The notes beneath the pieces were generated by a model. The model worked only from the letters and a program-made list of their open reading frames with translations. It did no database searches and was not told the DNA's origin. From the NCBI RefSeq assembly GCF_030651615.1, contig NZ_JAUSCG010000030.1:1-6145 (forward strand): a stretch of DNA of 6,145 nt, given 5' to 3'. Positions within the stretch are counted from its first letter, which is position 1; every line of letters starts with the position of its first letter. The stretch comes from Methanocalculus sp. GTDB taxonomy: Archaea > Halobacteriota > Methanomicrobia > Methanomicrobiales > Methanocorpusculaceae. Both the position numbers and the translations under genes were made by a program. This document shows, in pieces, positions 1-5,418 of the stretch.

Positions 1-782
1 GTCTCTACTTCATCCATCCCTATGATGACGAGGGGGTGATCGCCGGTGCAGGAACAATAGGTTCAGAGATACTCGAAGAGCTCAAGACGCCGGATGTCGT
101 GATCGTCCCCGTCGGTGGAGGTGGCTTGATCGCAGGGATTGCTACGGCGATGAATGGTAAAAGAAGAGGTATCCGTATCATCGGAGTTCAGTCTGCTGCC
201 TGTGATGCCGCATACAGGGCATTTACCTCAGGAGTACGTGAAACCGTCGTCCCAAAACGCTCTGTTGCAGATGGAATCGCGGTTCCTGTTACAGGGGAAC
301 TCCCGCTTCAGTTAATCAGACGATATGTGGATGAGATGCATACAGTCACAGAGGAGGAGATGATCGATGCCATCCTCCTCCTGCTTGAACGAAAACGGCT
401 GATCGTTGAAGGGGCAGGTGCAACACCGCTTGCACTTCTGCTATCAGGAAGGATCAGTCTTCCTCGTGGGAGCGTGGTTGTGCTCGTCATCTCGGGAGGC
501 AATATCGATCTCCCCCTCCTTGAGCGGGTGATACGACAAGCCCAGATCAGACGTGACCGCGTGATGAGCATCTCTGTCACCCTTGATGACAGGCCTGGAT
601 CACTTGCAGAACTCCTCCTGGTGATCGCAGAAGCAGGGGGGAACATCCTTGATATTGCACAGAAAAGGGAGAATAAAGATCTCCACCCGACCGAAGTGCA
701 GGTGGAGGTGGAAGTCGAGACCCGGGGGGCTCTTCACCAGCAGCGGATCAGGGCAGATATTCTCTCTGCCGGGTACCGGTGA
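1..782 (+). CDS. ilvA: Threonine ammonia-lyase (threonine dehydratase), 3' part, with C-terminal ACT domain
   Basis: PLP-dependent enzyme that deaminates L-threonine to 2-oxobutanoate, the first step of the threonine route to isoleucine; cytoplasmic. The gene enters from the left edge: the frame is open from base 3 and reads LYFIHPYDDEGVIAGAGT, so only the last 259 residues are present. Visible signatures, numbered in this fragment, are the glycine-rich PLP phosphate loop VGGGGLIAG (GGGG at 38-41) and the SGGN segment at 164-167, whose serine contacts the pyridine nitrogen in fold-type II enzymes. Residues about 188-259 form an ACT domain (VTLDDRPGSLAELL, then GGNILDI), a module that binds regulatory amino acids. 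A single short ACT domain resembles the roughly 400-residue archaeal/catabolic-type enzymes more than the longer E. coli IlvA. Whether it serves biosynthesis or catabolism, and whether isoleucine inhibits it, cannot be told here. A GTG at 36 is internal, not a start. The TGA stop abuts the metG stop. Confidence 0.95.
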   Translation, partial: LYFIHPYDDEGVIAGAGTIGSEILEELKTPDVVIVPVGGGGLIAGIATAMNGKRRGIRIIGVQSAACDAAYRAFTSGVRETVVPKRSVADGIAVPVTGELPLQLIRRYVDEMHTVTEEEMIDAILLLLERKRLIVEGAGATPLALLLSGRISLPRGSVVVLVISGGNIDLPLLERVIRQAQIRRDRVMSISVTLDDRPGSLAELLLVIAEAGGNILDIAQKRENKDLHPTEVQVEVEVETRGALHQQRIRADILSAGYR

Positions 783-789
783 TCACCGG
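776..789. repeat. Perfect 14-base palindrome spanning two abutting stop codons
   Basis: CCGGTGATCACCGG is its own reverse complement. Its centre falls between base 782, the last base of the ilvA TGA, and base 783, the last base of the metG stop read on the minus strand. It could in principle form a cruciform or a short hairpin in either transcript, but a perfect palindrome has no loop, so a stable RNA hairpin would be limited. Much of the symmetry follows from two TGA codons placed back to back; the flanking CCGG arms are extra. Confidence 0.6.
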
Positions 790-2783
790 ATCTTTGTGCC
801 GGGTTCCACATCACGATTTGGGAGGAGGAGGGCGGCATCATCGCCTGCGGCAAGGATCATTCCCCTGCTCTCGACTCCGAAGATCGTGGCCGGCTCAAGG
901 TTTGTGATCATCACCACAAGGGAACCGGCGAGTGCTTCAGGAGTATAGAATGGAGCGATACCTGAAACGACCTGCCGCTTCTCTGAACCGATATCAACTG
1001 CAATCTTTAAGAGCTTCTTTGACCCCTTGATCGGTTCAGCCGAGAGTATCCTGCCGACACGGAGATCCATCTTACCAAATTCATCTATGGTGACCATCTG
1101 TTTCTTCTCCTCATGTGCTTCCTGCTTCTTCTTTGCTGCCTCGACCCGCCCCGCAAAGGTGGATTCGAGGACTGCATACTTCTCATCGTCCAGCTTTGTG
1201 AAGAGCGGAGCGGCTTTTCGTAATGTGACTCCTGAGAGCGGGGTATCGGCCTCATCAAGATGGTGTCCAGAAATTGGCGTATCGTATCCGAGCATCTCCC
1301 AGATCTTTCCTGCAGAGTCAGGGAGAACCGGCTCAAGGAGGAGGGCTAACGCCTTCACGATCTGGAGGCAGTCTGCAATGACAGCCTTTGCTTCTGCCGG
1401 ATCTGTCTTCAGGAGTTTCCAGGGTGCATTCTTCTGGATATAATTATTTCCAAACGCAGCAAAAGTCATGATGCCGTCAACGGCAATCTTAAACTCAAAT
1501 GCCCGGAAGGCATCATCAACCAGAGCCCTGGTCTTTCTGATCTCTTCTGTGATCTCAGGTCGCGCCCGGATATCGGGGATACCTCCGAGTTTATCCTCGG
1601 CGAAATAGATGGTCCGGTAGATGAAGTTACCAAGCGTGTTCACAAGCTCGTTGTTTACCCGTTCCTGGTATGCCTTCCATGAGAAGTTCAGTTCTTTGGT
1701 GTGGCTTGTGTAGCTGAGGAGATAGTACCGGAGGTAATCGGAGGGGAGACCGACATCGAGGTAGTCTTCGTTTGCCCATACAACATAGCCGCGGGATTTT
1801 GAGAACTTCTGGTCCTCAACCTTGAGCATGCCTGAGGCAACCACTGCATTGGGAGATCCATACCCTGCAGCCTGGAGGAGAGCGGGCCAGAAGATACAGT
1901 GGTGGTAGATGATATCTGACCCGATGAAATGCGTCACCTCACCGTCTCCGCACCAGTACCGCCGCCAGTCATCATTGTGGGCCTTCGTCCACTCCTCGGT
2001 GAAGGAGATGTACCCGATCGGGGCATCCACCCAGACATAGACGACGAGCTCCTCGTTTCCGGGGAACCTGACTCCCCAGTTCAGGGTTCGTGTGATGCAC
2101 CAGTCACGGAGTTCGTTCTCCACCCAGCCGATCGCATAGTTTCTCGCGTTCAGTGTGCCCTTTAAGTCTTTCAGGTACTCAAGGAGGTAGTCGCGGAATG
2201 CACTCAGTTTAAAGAAGTAATGCTCCTGCTGGCGGGTTTCGGCTTTTGTCCGGCAGACGGTGCATGTCGGATCGAGGATCTCACCTGGTTCGAGATGGCG
2301 GCCGCACCCCTGATCGCATTCATCACCACGGGCATGTTTTCCGCAGTGGGGGCAGGTACCTTCGACGTACCGGTCCGGAAGGAAACGCTCGCAGGAGGTG
2401 CAGTAGCTCTGGTTAATGATCTCGGAGTAGACATACCCCCGATCGATCAACCGATTAATGATAGATTTCGTACGTGCATGGTTTGTTTCGTTGTCTGTCA
2501 TCCCGAAGTGATCGAAGACAACACCCATCCGTTCGAAGGTCTCTTTGAAGTGGGTATGATACCGCTCAGAGAGCGCCCTCGGTGTGGTGCCCGACTCCTC
2601 GGCAGAGACGACTATCGGTGTCCCATGGTTATCCGAACCACAGACGAAGAGGACATCCTCTCCCACTCTCCGGAGGTACCTGACATAGCAGTCTGCGGGC
2701 ACATAGGTCCGCAGATGACCGATGTGACACAATCCATTGGTATAGGGAAGTCCACAGGTGACCAGTTTTGGTTTCCCACTCAT
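783..2783 (-). CDS. metG: Methionyl-tRNA synthetase, archaeal type with fused C-terminal EMAPII/tRNA-binding domain
   Basis: Class I aminoacyl-tRNA synthetase that charges tRNA-Met with methionine; cytoplasmic and expected to be essential. The chosen start at 2783 gives MSGKPKLVTCGLPYTNG and 666 residues, beginning right at the Rossmann fold. Signatures: HIGH at 20-23; the KMSKS loop as KFSKS at 326-330; a connective insertion with eight cysteines (C128, C131, C144, C147, C156, C160, C174, C177), the double zinc-knuckle pattern; then a helical anticodon-binding region. A charged Lys/Glu-rich linker at about 543-562 leads to an EMAPII-like tRNA-binding domain at 563-666 (MDLRVGRI, VVSGIAPFY, ESRGMILAA). 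Many archaea encode this last domain as a separate protein; here it is fused. The frame stays open upstream to 2966, but that stretch is antisense to the divergent gene and precedes the conserved core, so I left it out. AAGGA lies 5 bases ahead of ATG, and a TATA element lies about 28 bases upstream. Transcribed alone. Confidence 0.97.
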   Translation of the reverse strand: MSGKPKLVTCGLPYTNGLCHIGHLRTYVPADCYVRYLRRVGEDVLFVCGSDNHGTPIVVSAEESGTTPRALSERYHTHFKETFERMGVVFDHFGMTDNETNHARTKSIINRLIDRGYVYSEIINQSYCTSCERFLPDRYVEGTCPHCGKHARGDECDQGCGRHLEPGEILDPTCTVCRTKAETRQQEHYFFKLSAFRDYLLEYLKDLKGTLNARNYAIGWVENELRDWCITRTLNWGVRFPGNEELVVYVWVDAPIGYISFTEEWTKAHNDDWRRYWCGDGEVTHFIGSDIIYHHCIFWPALLQAAGYGSPNAVVASGMLKVEDQKFSKSRGYVVWANEDYLDVGLPSDYLRYYLLSYTSHTKELNFSWKAYQERVNNELVNTLGNFIYRTIYFAEDKLGGIPDIRARPEITEEIRKTRALVDDAFRAFEFKIAVDGIMTFAAFGNNYIQKNAPWKLLKTDPAEAKAVIADCLQIVKALALLLEPVLPDSAGKIWEMLGYDTPISGHHLDEADTPLSGVTLRKAAPLFTKLDDEKYAVLESTFAGRVEAAKKKQEAHEEKKQMVTIDEFGKMDLRVGRILSAEPIKGSKKLLKIAVDIGSEKRQVVSGIAPFYTPEALAGSLVVMITNLEPATIFGVESRGMILAAGDDAALLLPNRDVEPGTKIR

Positions 2784-2806
2784 CAGTATCCTTTTTGCGG
2801 GGGATC

Positions 2807-2816
2807 GTATAAATAC
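2807..2816 (-). promoter_or_regulatory. TATA box of metG, possibly shared with the divergent gene
   Basis: On the minus strand this reads GTATTTATAC. Its centre is about 28 bases from the A of the metG start at 2783, the spacing expected when the archaeal transcription start lies at or within a few bases of the start codon. On the plus strand the same bases read GTATAAATAC, also a good TATA match, so the element could work in both directions. It is the only AT-rich element in the 43-base spacer. No clear BRE can be assigned. Confidence 0.55.
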
Positions 2817-2826
2817 AGTGTAAGTT

Positions 2827-3546
2827 ATGGCTAGGCGATTGCAGATCCCGGTACGGGGCCTCGGATCAGAGGTAGATACTCCGTCTGTTGCCGATCTTGC
2901 CGCATGGGCAAAGACCCGCGCAGGAATCGGCGGCGATGTTACGACATTCCATCTGATGAAGACCATCGAAGTACAGAAGGGTGTAGATCTCCCTGCTGCC
3001 GGGGGATGGTACTATCGGGACAGGATGGCAGAGGGGATCGTTCCTGATGCACCGATGGATGAGATACTGGGTGATATCAGAGCGGTCTCATCAATACAAA
3101 GAAACTGCTGGTGGTCGCTTCCGTCCACCGGATCAGCAGATGAAGATGAGGTACTGGCCTTTCGGCAACTCCTCAGGACGATGCGGGATGAAGGCGTGTA
3201 TGGGCATATCCTCCTCTCGGATACGGAGCCGACTCCAATTGAGCGTGAGCTGATCACGGGCAGGCGTGTCTTCTGGTATCTGGCAAAACCAACAGAAAGA
3301 AGCCTTGAAAAAGTGCTGGAGATCCAGCGGGATATTGCAGTCCGACCGGAACTGCTCCCTCTCCTTGAAGAGCTGATGGGATCCTATACGGTGCGGAATG
3401 TTATTGTGATCGAACCCGGTGAGGGCGACCTCAGGCGGGCGATAGATCTCGTCGATTCCGACAACATCATGACCGGAGGGTTTGCCCCTTCGGGAGACGC
3501 CTCATACTGGGAAGACCTCGTATCAGGATCGTTTCTCCTTAGGTAA
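2827..3546 (+). CDS. Uncharacterised 239-residue soluble protein
   Basis: I do not recognise this family. The protein appears cytoplasmic: there is no signal peptide, no membrane segment and no Cys-rich metal site, and only one cysteine (C94, in NCWWSLP). Visible features are a basic N-terminus (MARRLQIPVRG), an aromatic WYYRDRM at 61-67, a Trp pair at 95-96, and alternating hydrophobic and amphipathic segments such as YGHILLSD at 125-132, RRVFWYLAKPTE at 147-158 and RNVIVIEPGEGD at 190-201. These suggest a mixed alpha/beta fold. The C-terminus is rich in Gly, Ser and Asp (TGGFAPSGDASYWED, 217-231). Codon use resembles the neighbouring genes, so it is probably native. A TAA at 2821-2823 closes the frame upstream, making ATG 2827 the first possible ATG. 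That ATG has no Shine-Dalgarno site and lies only about 15 bases past the TATA element; an in-frame TTG at 2839 has better spacing. The 3' end overlaps the convergent DHH gene by 24 bases. Real gene likely, function unknown. Confidence 0.85.
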   Translation: MARRLQIPVRGLGSEVDTPSVADLAAWAKTRAGIGGDVTTFHLMKTIEVQKGVDLPAAGGWYYRDRMAEGIVPDAPMDEILGDIRAVSSIQRNCWWSLPSTGSADEDEVLAFRQLLRTMRDEGVYGHILLSDTEPTPIERELITGRRVFWYLAKPTERSLEKVLEIQRDIAVRPELLPLLEELMGSYTVRNVIVIEPGEGDLRRAIDLVDSDNIMTGGFAPSGDASYWEDLVSGSFLLR

Positions 3547-4515
3547 TGCCTCTGCAACGGAGACGAACCTGTCGAAGTGAGAGGTTCTTCCGAGGATTCG
3601 GAAGAAAACCTTATCCCAGAAGGTGAAGGGGAATGAACCACCGGATGCATTCGGGTGGCCGCCACCCCCAAACTCTGCCGCTATGAGGTGGCTTATCGGG
3701 GGTGCTGACCGGAGTGAGAATCGGCCGTTCTCCGAGATGATCACCTCGATATCGGTCTTATACTCTTCCCTGATGGCGGCGGCGGTCTCACTTGGGTAGT
3801 TTATGAGGGGAGCAAAGGCGATCCGGAACCGGCCTTCCCGTATCTTCATTCTCCTGATGCTCTTTCTGATGGCGATCGTCCGTTCCCTGTCGATGGCAGC
3901 ATAGGTCTCGTTGATCCAGTCGTCGGAGAAGACACCCTGCTCAAGCCGATCACGGAGGGGACGCAGGTTCTTGTTGATCGATCCGATCTGACCGAGGATT
4001 GCAGACCGGGGGTCTTTGTGAGTCCATAGGTCGTAATCACAGACGATCCGGGCGACCTTAACAGAGATGGGATCGTCTGGTGCCAGTGCACGTGCGACGA
4101 GACCGCACCCGCAGGTGGAAGTATCAACAGTGAGCTCCTCGGTGTACTGCGAAACCCGTTCGATCTCCTCCTTCTTCCATCGGTGGTGGTCCCGCCAGAT
4201 GATCCGCCAGCCGGAAGCTTTTGCCCGCCGCGCTGCATCATCTGCCCCCTTCTGAAAACCAAGGTCCGAGATGGAGATGAGATCGCCGTTTCCTGGGACG
4301 TTTGCGATGGAGTTTAGGTTCTTCGTAAACCTGCCGACCGACGAGAAGACGGTGAAGATGGCGTCGTGCCCATAAACCCGTCTGTGAATGGCATCGGCAC
4401 CGGCGGCATCGAGGTCATTGTGGGTCAGATGGACGATCTTCTGCGTCCGATTGCGGACCAGTTCCTCAAGGGTCGGTCCCTGCTTCTTTTCAGGTTTGCT
4501 AAAGGGCCATCTCAT
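3523..4515 (-). CDS. DHH/DHHA1 family phosphoesterase
   Basis: Metal-dependent phosphoesterase of the DHH superfamily (RecJ, nanoRNase/NrnA and cyclic-dinucleotide phosphodiesterase relatives); cytoplasmic. The start at 4515 gives 330 residues beginning MRWPFSKPEK. Catalytic-domain motifs in order: HNDLD at 32-36 (first metal-binding motif), SDLG at 83-86 (second aspartate), RDHH at 108-111 (the DHH signature), and CDYD at 159-162 (fourth motif aspartates). The C-terminal DHHA1 substrate-binding domain carries GGGGHPNASGG at 283-293. All Asp and His residues expected for the two-metal site appear present. The length suits a stand-alone DHH-DHHA1 enzyme, without the extra RecJ exonuclease domains. 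Short RNA oligonucleotides or a cyclic dinucleotide are reasonable substrates by family, but the sequence does not decide. The frame stays open to 4608; I rejected the longer start because those 31 residues cover the promoter and look non-coding. No Shine-Dalgarno site is visible and a TATA box sits 29 bases upstream, so the mRNA is probably leaderless. The 3' end overlaps the convergent unknown gene by 24 bases. Confidence 0.93.
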   Translation of the reverse strand: MRWPFSKPEKKQGPTLEELVRNRTQKIVHLTHNDLDAAGADAIHRRVYGHDAIFTVFSSVGRFTKNLNSIANVPGNGDLISISDLGFQKGADDAARRAKASGWRIIWRDHHRWKKEEIERVSQYTEELTVDTSTCGCGLVARALAPDDPISVKVARIVCDYDLWTHKDPRSAILGQIGSINKNLRPLRDRLEQGVFSDDWINETYAAIDRERTIAIRKSIRRMKIREGRFRIAFAPLINYPSETAAAIREEYKTDIEVIISENGRFSLRSAPPISHLIAAEFGGGGHPNASGGSFPFTFWDKVFFRILGRTSHFDRFVSVAEALPKEKRS

Positions 4516-4540
4516 GGCTATATATCTGCACCATTGGTTG

Positions 4541-4547
4541 ATAAATG
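4541..4547 (-). promoter_or_regulatory. TATA box of the DHH phosphoesterase gene
   Basis: The minus strand reads CATTTAT, centred 29 bases upstream of the ATG at 4515. This spacing supports that start codon and a leaderless or near-leaderless transcript. A second AT-rich run at 4518-4526 (GATATATAG on the minus strand) ends only 2 bases before the ATG, too close to be the promoter of that start. Confidence 0.5.
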
Positions 4548-4586
4548 GGGGCGGTGAACCGTTATTTGAGAGAGACAAAACGGATG

Positions 4587-4595
4587 TATTAAATA
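4587..4595 (+). promoter_or_regulatory. TATA box of the tRNA-Phe gene
   Basis: TATTAAATA is preceded by purine-rich sequence that could serve as a BRE (GACAAAACGGATG). With initiation about 25 bases past the box centre, transcription would begin near 4616, a few bases ahead of the mature tRNA 5' end at 4624. This leaves a short leader for RNase P to remove. Confidence 0.55.
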
Positions 4596-4623
4596 GGAAA
4601 CTGGCCAATATTGTAATCCCAAT

Positions 4624-4697
4624 GCCTCAGTAGCTCAGACTGGGAGAGCGCCAGACTGAAGATCTGGTTGTCCCCGGTTCAAATCCGGGCTGGGGCA
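4624..4697 (+). tRNA. tRNA-Phe (anticodon GAA)
   Basis: Seventy-four bases fold into a full cloverleaf. The acceptor stem GCCTCAG (4624-4630) pairs with CTGGGGC (4690-4696) with one G-U pair, and A4697 is the discriminator base. The D stem is GCTC with GAGC. The anticodon stem CCAGA (4651-4655) pairs with TCTGG (4663-4667) around the loop CTGAAGA, placing anticodon GAA at 4658-4660. The variable loop is TTGTC. The T stem CCCGG/CCGGG (4673-4677, 4685-4689) carries the loop TTCAAAT. No intron is present. The CCA end is not encoded (ACTG follows), so it must be added by the CCA-adding enzyme, as is usual in many archaea. It has its own promoter and diverges from the DHH gene. Confidence 0.97.
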
Positions 4698-4707
4698 CTG
4701 TGAACTA

Positions 4708-4712
4708 TTTTT
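4708..4712 (+). terminator. T-run terminator of tRNA-Phe
   Basis: Five T residues (CTATTTTTACC) begin 11 bases past the discriminator base. Archaeal RNA polymerase stops at such short T-runs without a hairpin, and the position is typical for a monocistronic tRNA gene. Confidence 0.5.
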
Positions 4713-4724
4713 ACCACACCCTTT

Positions 4725-4731
4725 AAAAAAA
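4725..4731 (-). terminator. Possible T-run terminator on the minus strand
   Basis: Seven A residues on the plus strand give TTTTTTT on the minus strand, 17 bases past the stop codon at 4749 of the possible small minus-strand gene. This fits an archaeal terminator for that gene. The same A/T-rich stretch (CTTTAAAAAAATTTC) could be a chance run, or a TATA-like element for a long leader of the plus-strand gene at 4927. Confidence 0.3.
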
Positions 4732-4748
4732 TTTCAACTCCTTCTCCT

Positions 4749-4928
4749 TTAGTCCGTTGAATTATCATACCAGGTCAGATATCTATGAAGCAGATCCCCC
4801 ACAGCGAGTAAACAGGTGACCTTCTCCGGTGCTGGCGGGATAAGGTTGTATGTGTTCTCTTCCCGATACATTCCAGGGATTCTCCGGTCACACCGTACCA
4901 CAGAACCGCCCTGATTATCTGCTATCAT
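4749..4928 (-). CDS. Possible small protein, 59 residues (or 40 from an internal ATG)
   Basis: This frame fills most of the 229-base interval between the tRNA and the next gene, ending in TAA. It would encode a soluble peptide starting MIADNQGGSVVRCDRR and ending YLTWYDNSTD. Composition is protein-like (two Cys, one Trp, mixed charge, no repeats) and its codons resemble those of the neighbours. I do not recognise it. The ATG at 4928 overlaps the ATG of the plus-strand gene within the hexamer TCATGA, which is awkward for two promoters. The ATG at 4871 gives 40 residues (MYREENTYN) and has GGAG 10 bases ahead. A seven-T run follows the stop. Against it: no good TATA box, short length, and the same frame stays open as an antisense shadow across the next gene to 5237, so absence of stops is weak evidence. 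It may be a small gene, a relic, or spurious. Confidence 0.27.
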   Translation of the reverse strand: MIADNQGGSVVRCDRRIPGMYREENTYNLIPPAPEKVTCLLAVGDLLHRYLTWYDNSTD

Positions 4929-5331
4929 GAAGAATACTGCTCTGATGTCAGAAGAACGATACCAGCAGGGAATCGCACAGCTTGAAGAGATGGGTGGAAC
5001 GCCCGTTTTGGCGATGCTCGAACAATTACAGGATACCACATCCGATCTTACCAGATTTACGGTAGAATTTGCATATGGAGATATACTCTCAAGACCCGGA
5101 CTTGACCTGCGTACCCGCCAGATTGCAACAGTTGCAGCACTCACGGCACTCGGCACCGCCCCGGTCCAGCTCCGGGCACATATCGATATGGCGCTTTCTG
5201 TCGGATGTACACGTGATGAGATTAAAGAGATCATCATCCAGATGGCGCTCTATGCAGGATTCCCGGCAGCCCTCAACGGTATGGCAGCGGCACAAGAGGT
5301 CTTCCGGGTAAAAGACAAGAAGGTGGCCTGA
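4927..5331 (+). CDS. Carboxymuconolactone decarboxylase (CMD) family protein
   Basis: A 134-residue all-helical CMD-family protein, cytoplasmic and probably oligomeric as in relatives. The core resembles gamma-carboxymuconolactone decarboxylase (PcaC): LRTRQIATVAALTALG at 61-76, QLRAHIDMALSVGCTRDEI at 81-99 with conserved H85 and E98, and ALYAGFPAALNGM at 107-119. The CxxC redox pair of AhpD-type members is absent (only C94), so a peroxidase-reductase role is unlikely. No other gene of the protocatechuate pathway is nearby, so the substrate is unknown and the name pcaC is not warranted. The start could be ATG 4927 or the in-frame ATG 4945 (MSEERYQQG), where many family members begin. Neither has a Shine-Dalgarno site; a weak ATTATC lies about 29 bases ahead of 4945. 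It stands alone and converges with the response regulator gene. Confidence 0.92.
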   Translation: MKNTALMSEERYQQGIAQLEEMGGTPVLAMLEQLQDTTSDLTRFTVEFAYGDILSRPGLDLRTRQIATVAALTALGTAPVQLRAHIDMALSVGCTRDEIKEIIIQMALYAGFPAALNGMAAAQEVFRVKDKKVA

Positions 5332-5350
5332 CAATTCCGGTATTGGAACA

Positions 5351-5368
5351 GACTCTGATGGAGTCAGA
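5351..5368. repeat. Two mutually exclusive small inverted repeats after the CMD gene
   Basis: GACTC (5351-5355) can pair with GAGTC (5361-5365) around a five-base loop, or TCTGA (5354-5358) with TCAGA (5364-5368) around another five-base loop. They share bases, so only one can form at a time. They lie 19 bases past the CMD stop. No T-run follows, so this is at best a weak 3'-end structure, and chance is a fair explanation. Confidence 0.2.
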
Positions 5369-5407
5369 CCCTCATCTTCACCAATGCAATCACTGTCCAT
5401 ACGGGAC

Positions 5408-5415
5408 AAAAAAAA
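5408..5415 (-). terminator. Eight-T terminator of the response regulator-PAS gene
   Basis: Eight A residues on the plus strand read TTTTTTTT on the minus strand, starting 3 bases past the TAA stop of the minus-strand gene. This is a strong archaeal intrinsic terminator, which needs only a T-run, and it limits read-through toward the convergent CMD gene. Confidence 0.6.
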
Positions 5416-5418
5416 TTG

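Noticed and set aside
308..646. Minus-strand open frame of 112 codons inside ilvA
   Set aside because: Ser/Arg-rich shadow of the conserved PLP and ACT coding sequence.
2220..2834. Plus-strand open frame of 204 codons inside metG
   Set aside because: It is fully antisense to the conserved catalytic and zinc-knuckle region of metG, and its peptide is only a mirror of metG codon bias.
2784..2966. N-terminal extension of metG by 61 residues to an upstream in-frame ATG
   Set aside because: The extension is antisense to the divergent unknown gene, removes the promoter spacing and lies ahead of the conserved MetRS core. ATG 2783 has both an AAGGA site and a TATA box.
3846..4262. Minus-strand open frame of 138 codons within the DHH gene in another frame
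   Set aside because: It lies entirely within the DHH catalytic domain and has low-complexity Arg/Ser/Gly composition typical of a shifted frame.
4516..4608. N-terminal extension of the DHH protein by 31 residues
   Set aside because: It would cover the TATA box at 4541-4547, and its peptide (Ser/Asn/Pro-rich) looks non-coding. ATG 4515 has ideal promoter spacing.
4777..4784. Eight-base palindrome AGATATCT as a possible operator
   Set aside because: It is expected by chance at this length, has no partner copy, and is not placed at a recognisable promoter.
4785..4811. Eight-codon plus-strand upstream reading frame (MKQIPHSE) ahead of the CMD gene
   Set aside because: Too short to support, with no ribosome site and more than 100 bases from the CMD start.
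4929..5237. Continuation of the small minus-strand frame across the CMD gene (162 codons in all)
   Set aside because: This part is antisense to a clear CMD-family gene and its peptide is a Ser/Arg-rich shadow. Only the part outside the CMD gene is considered further.
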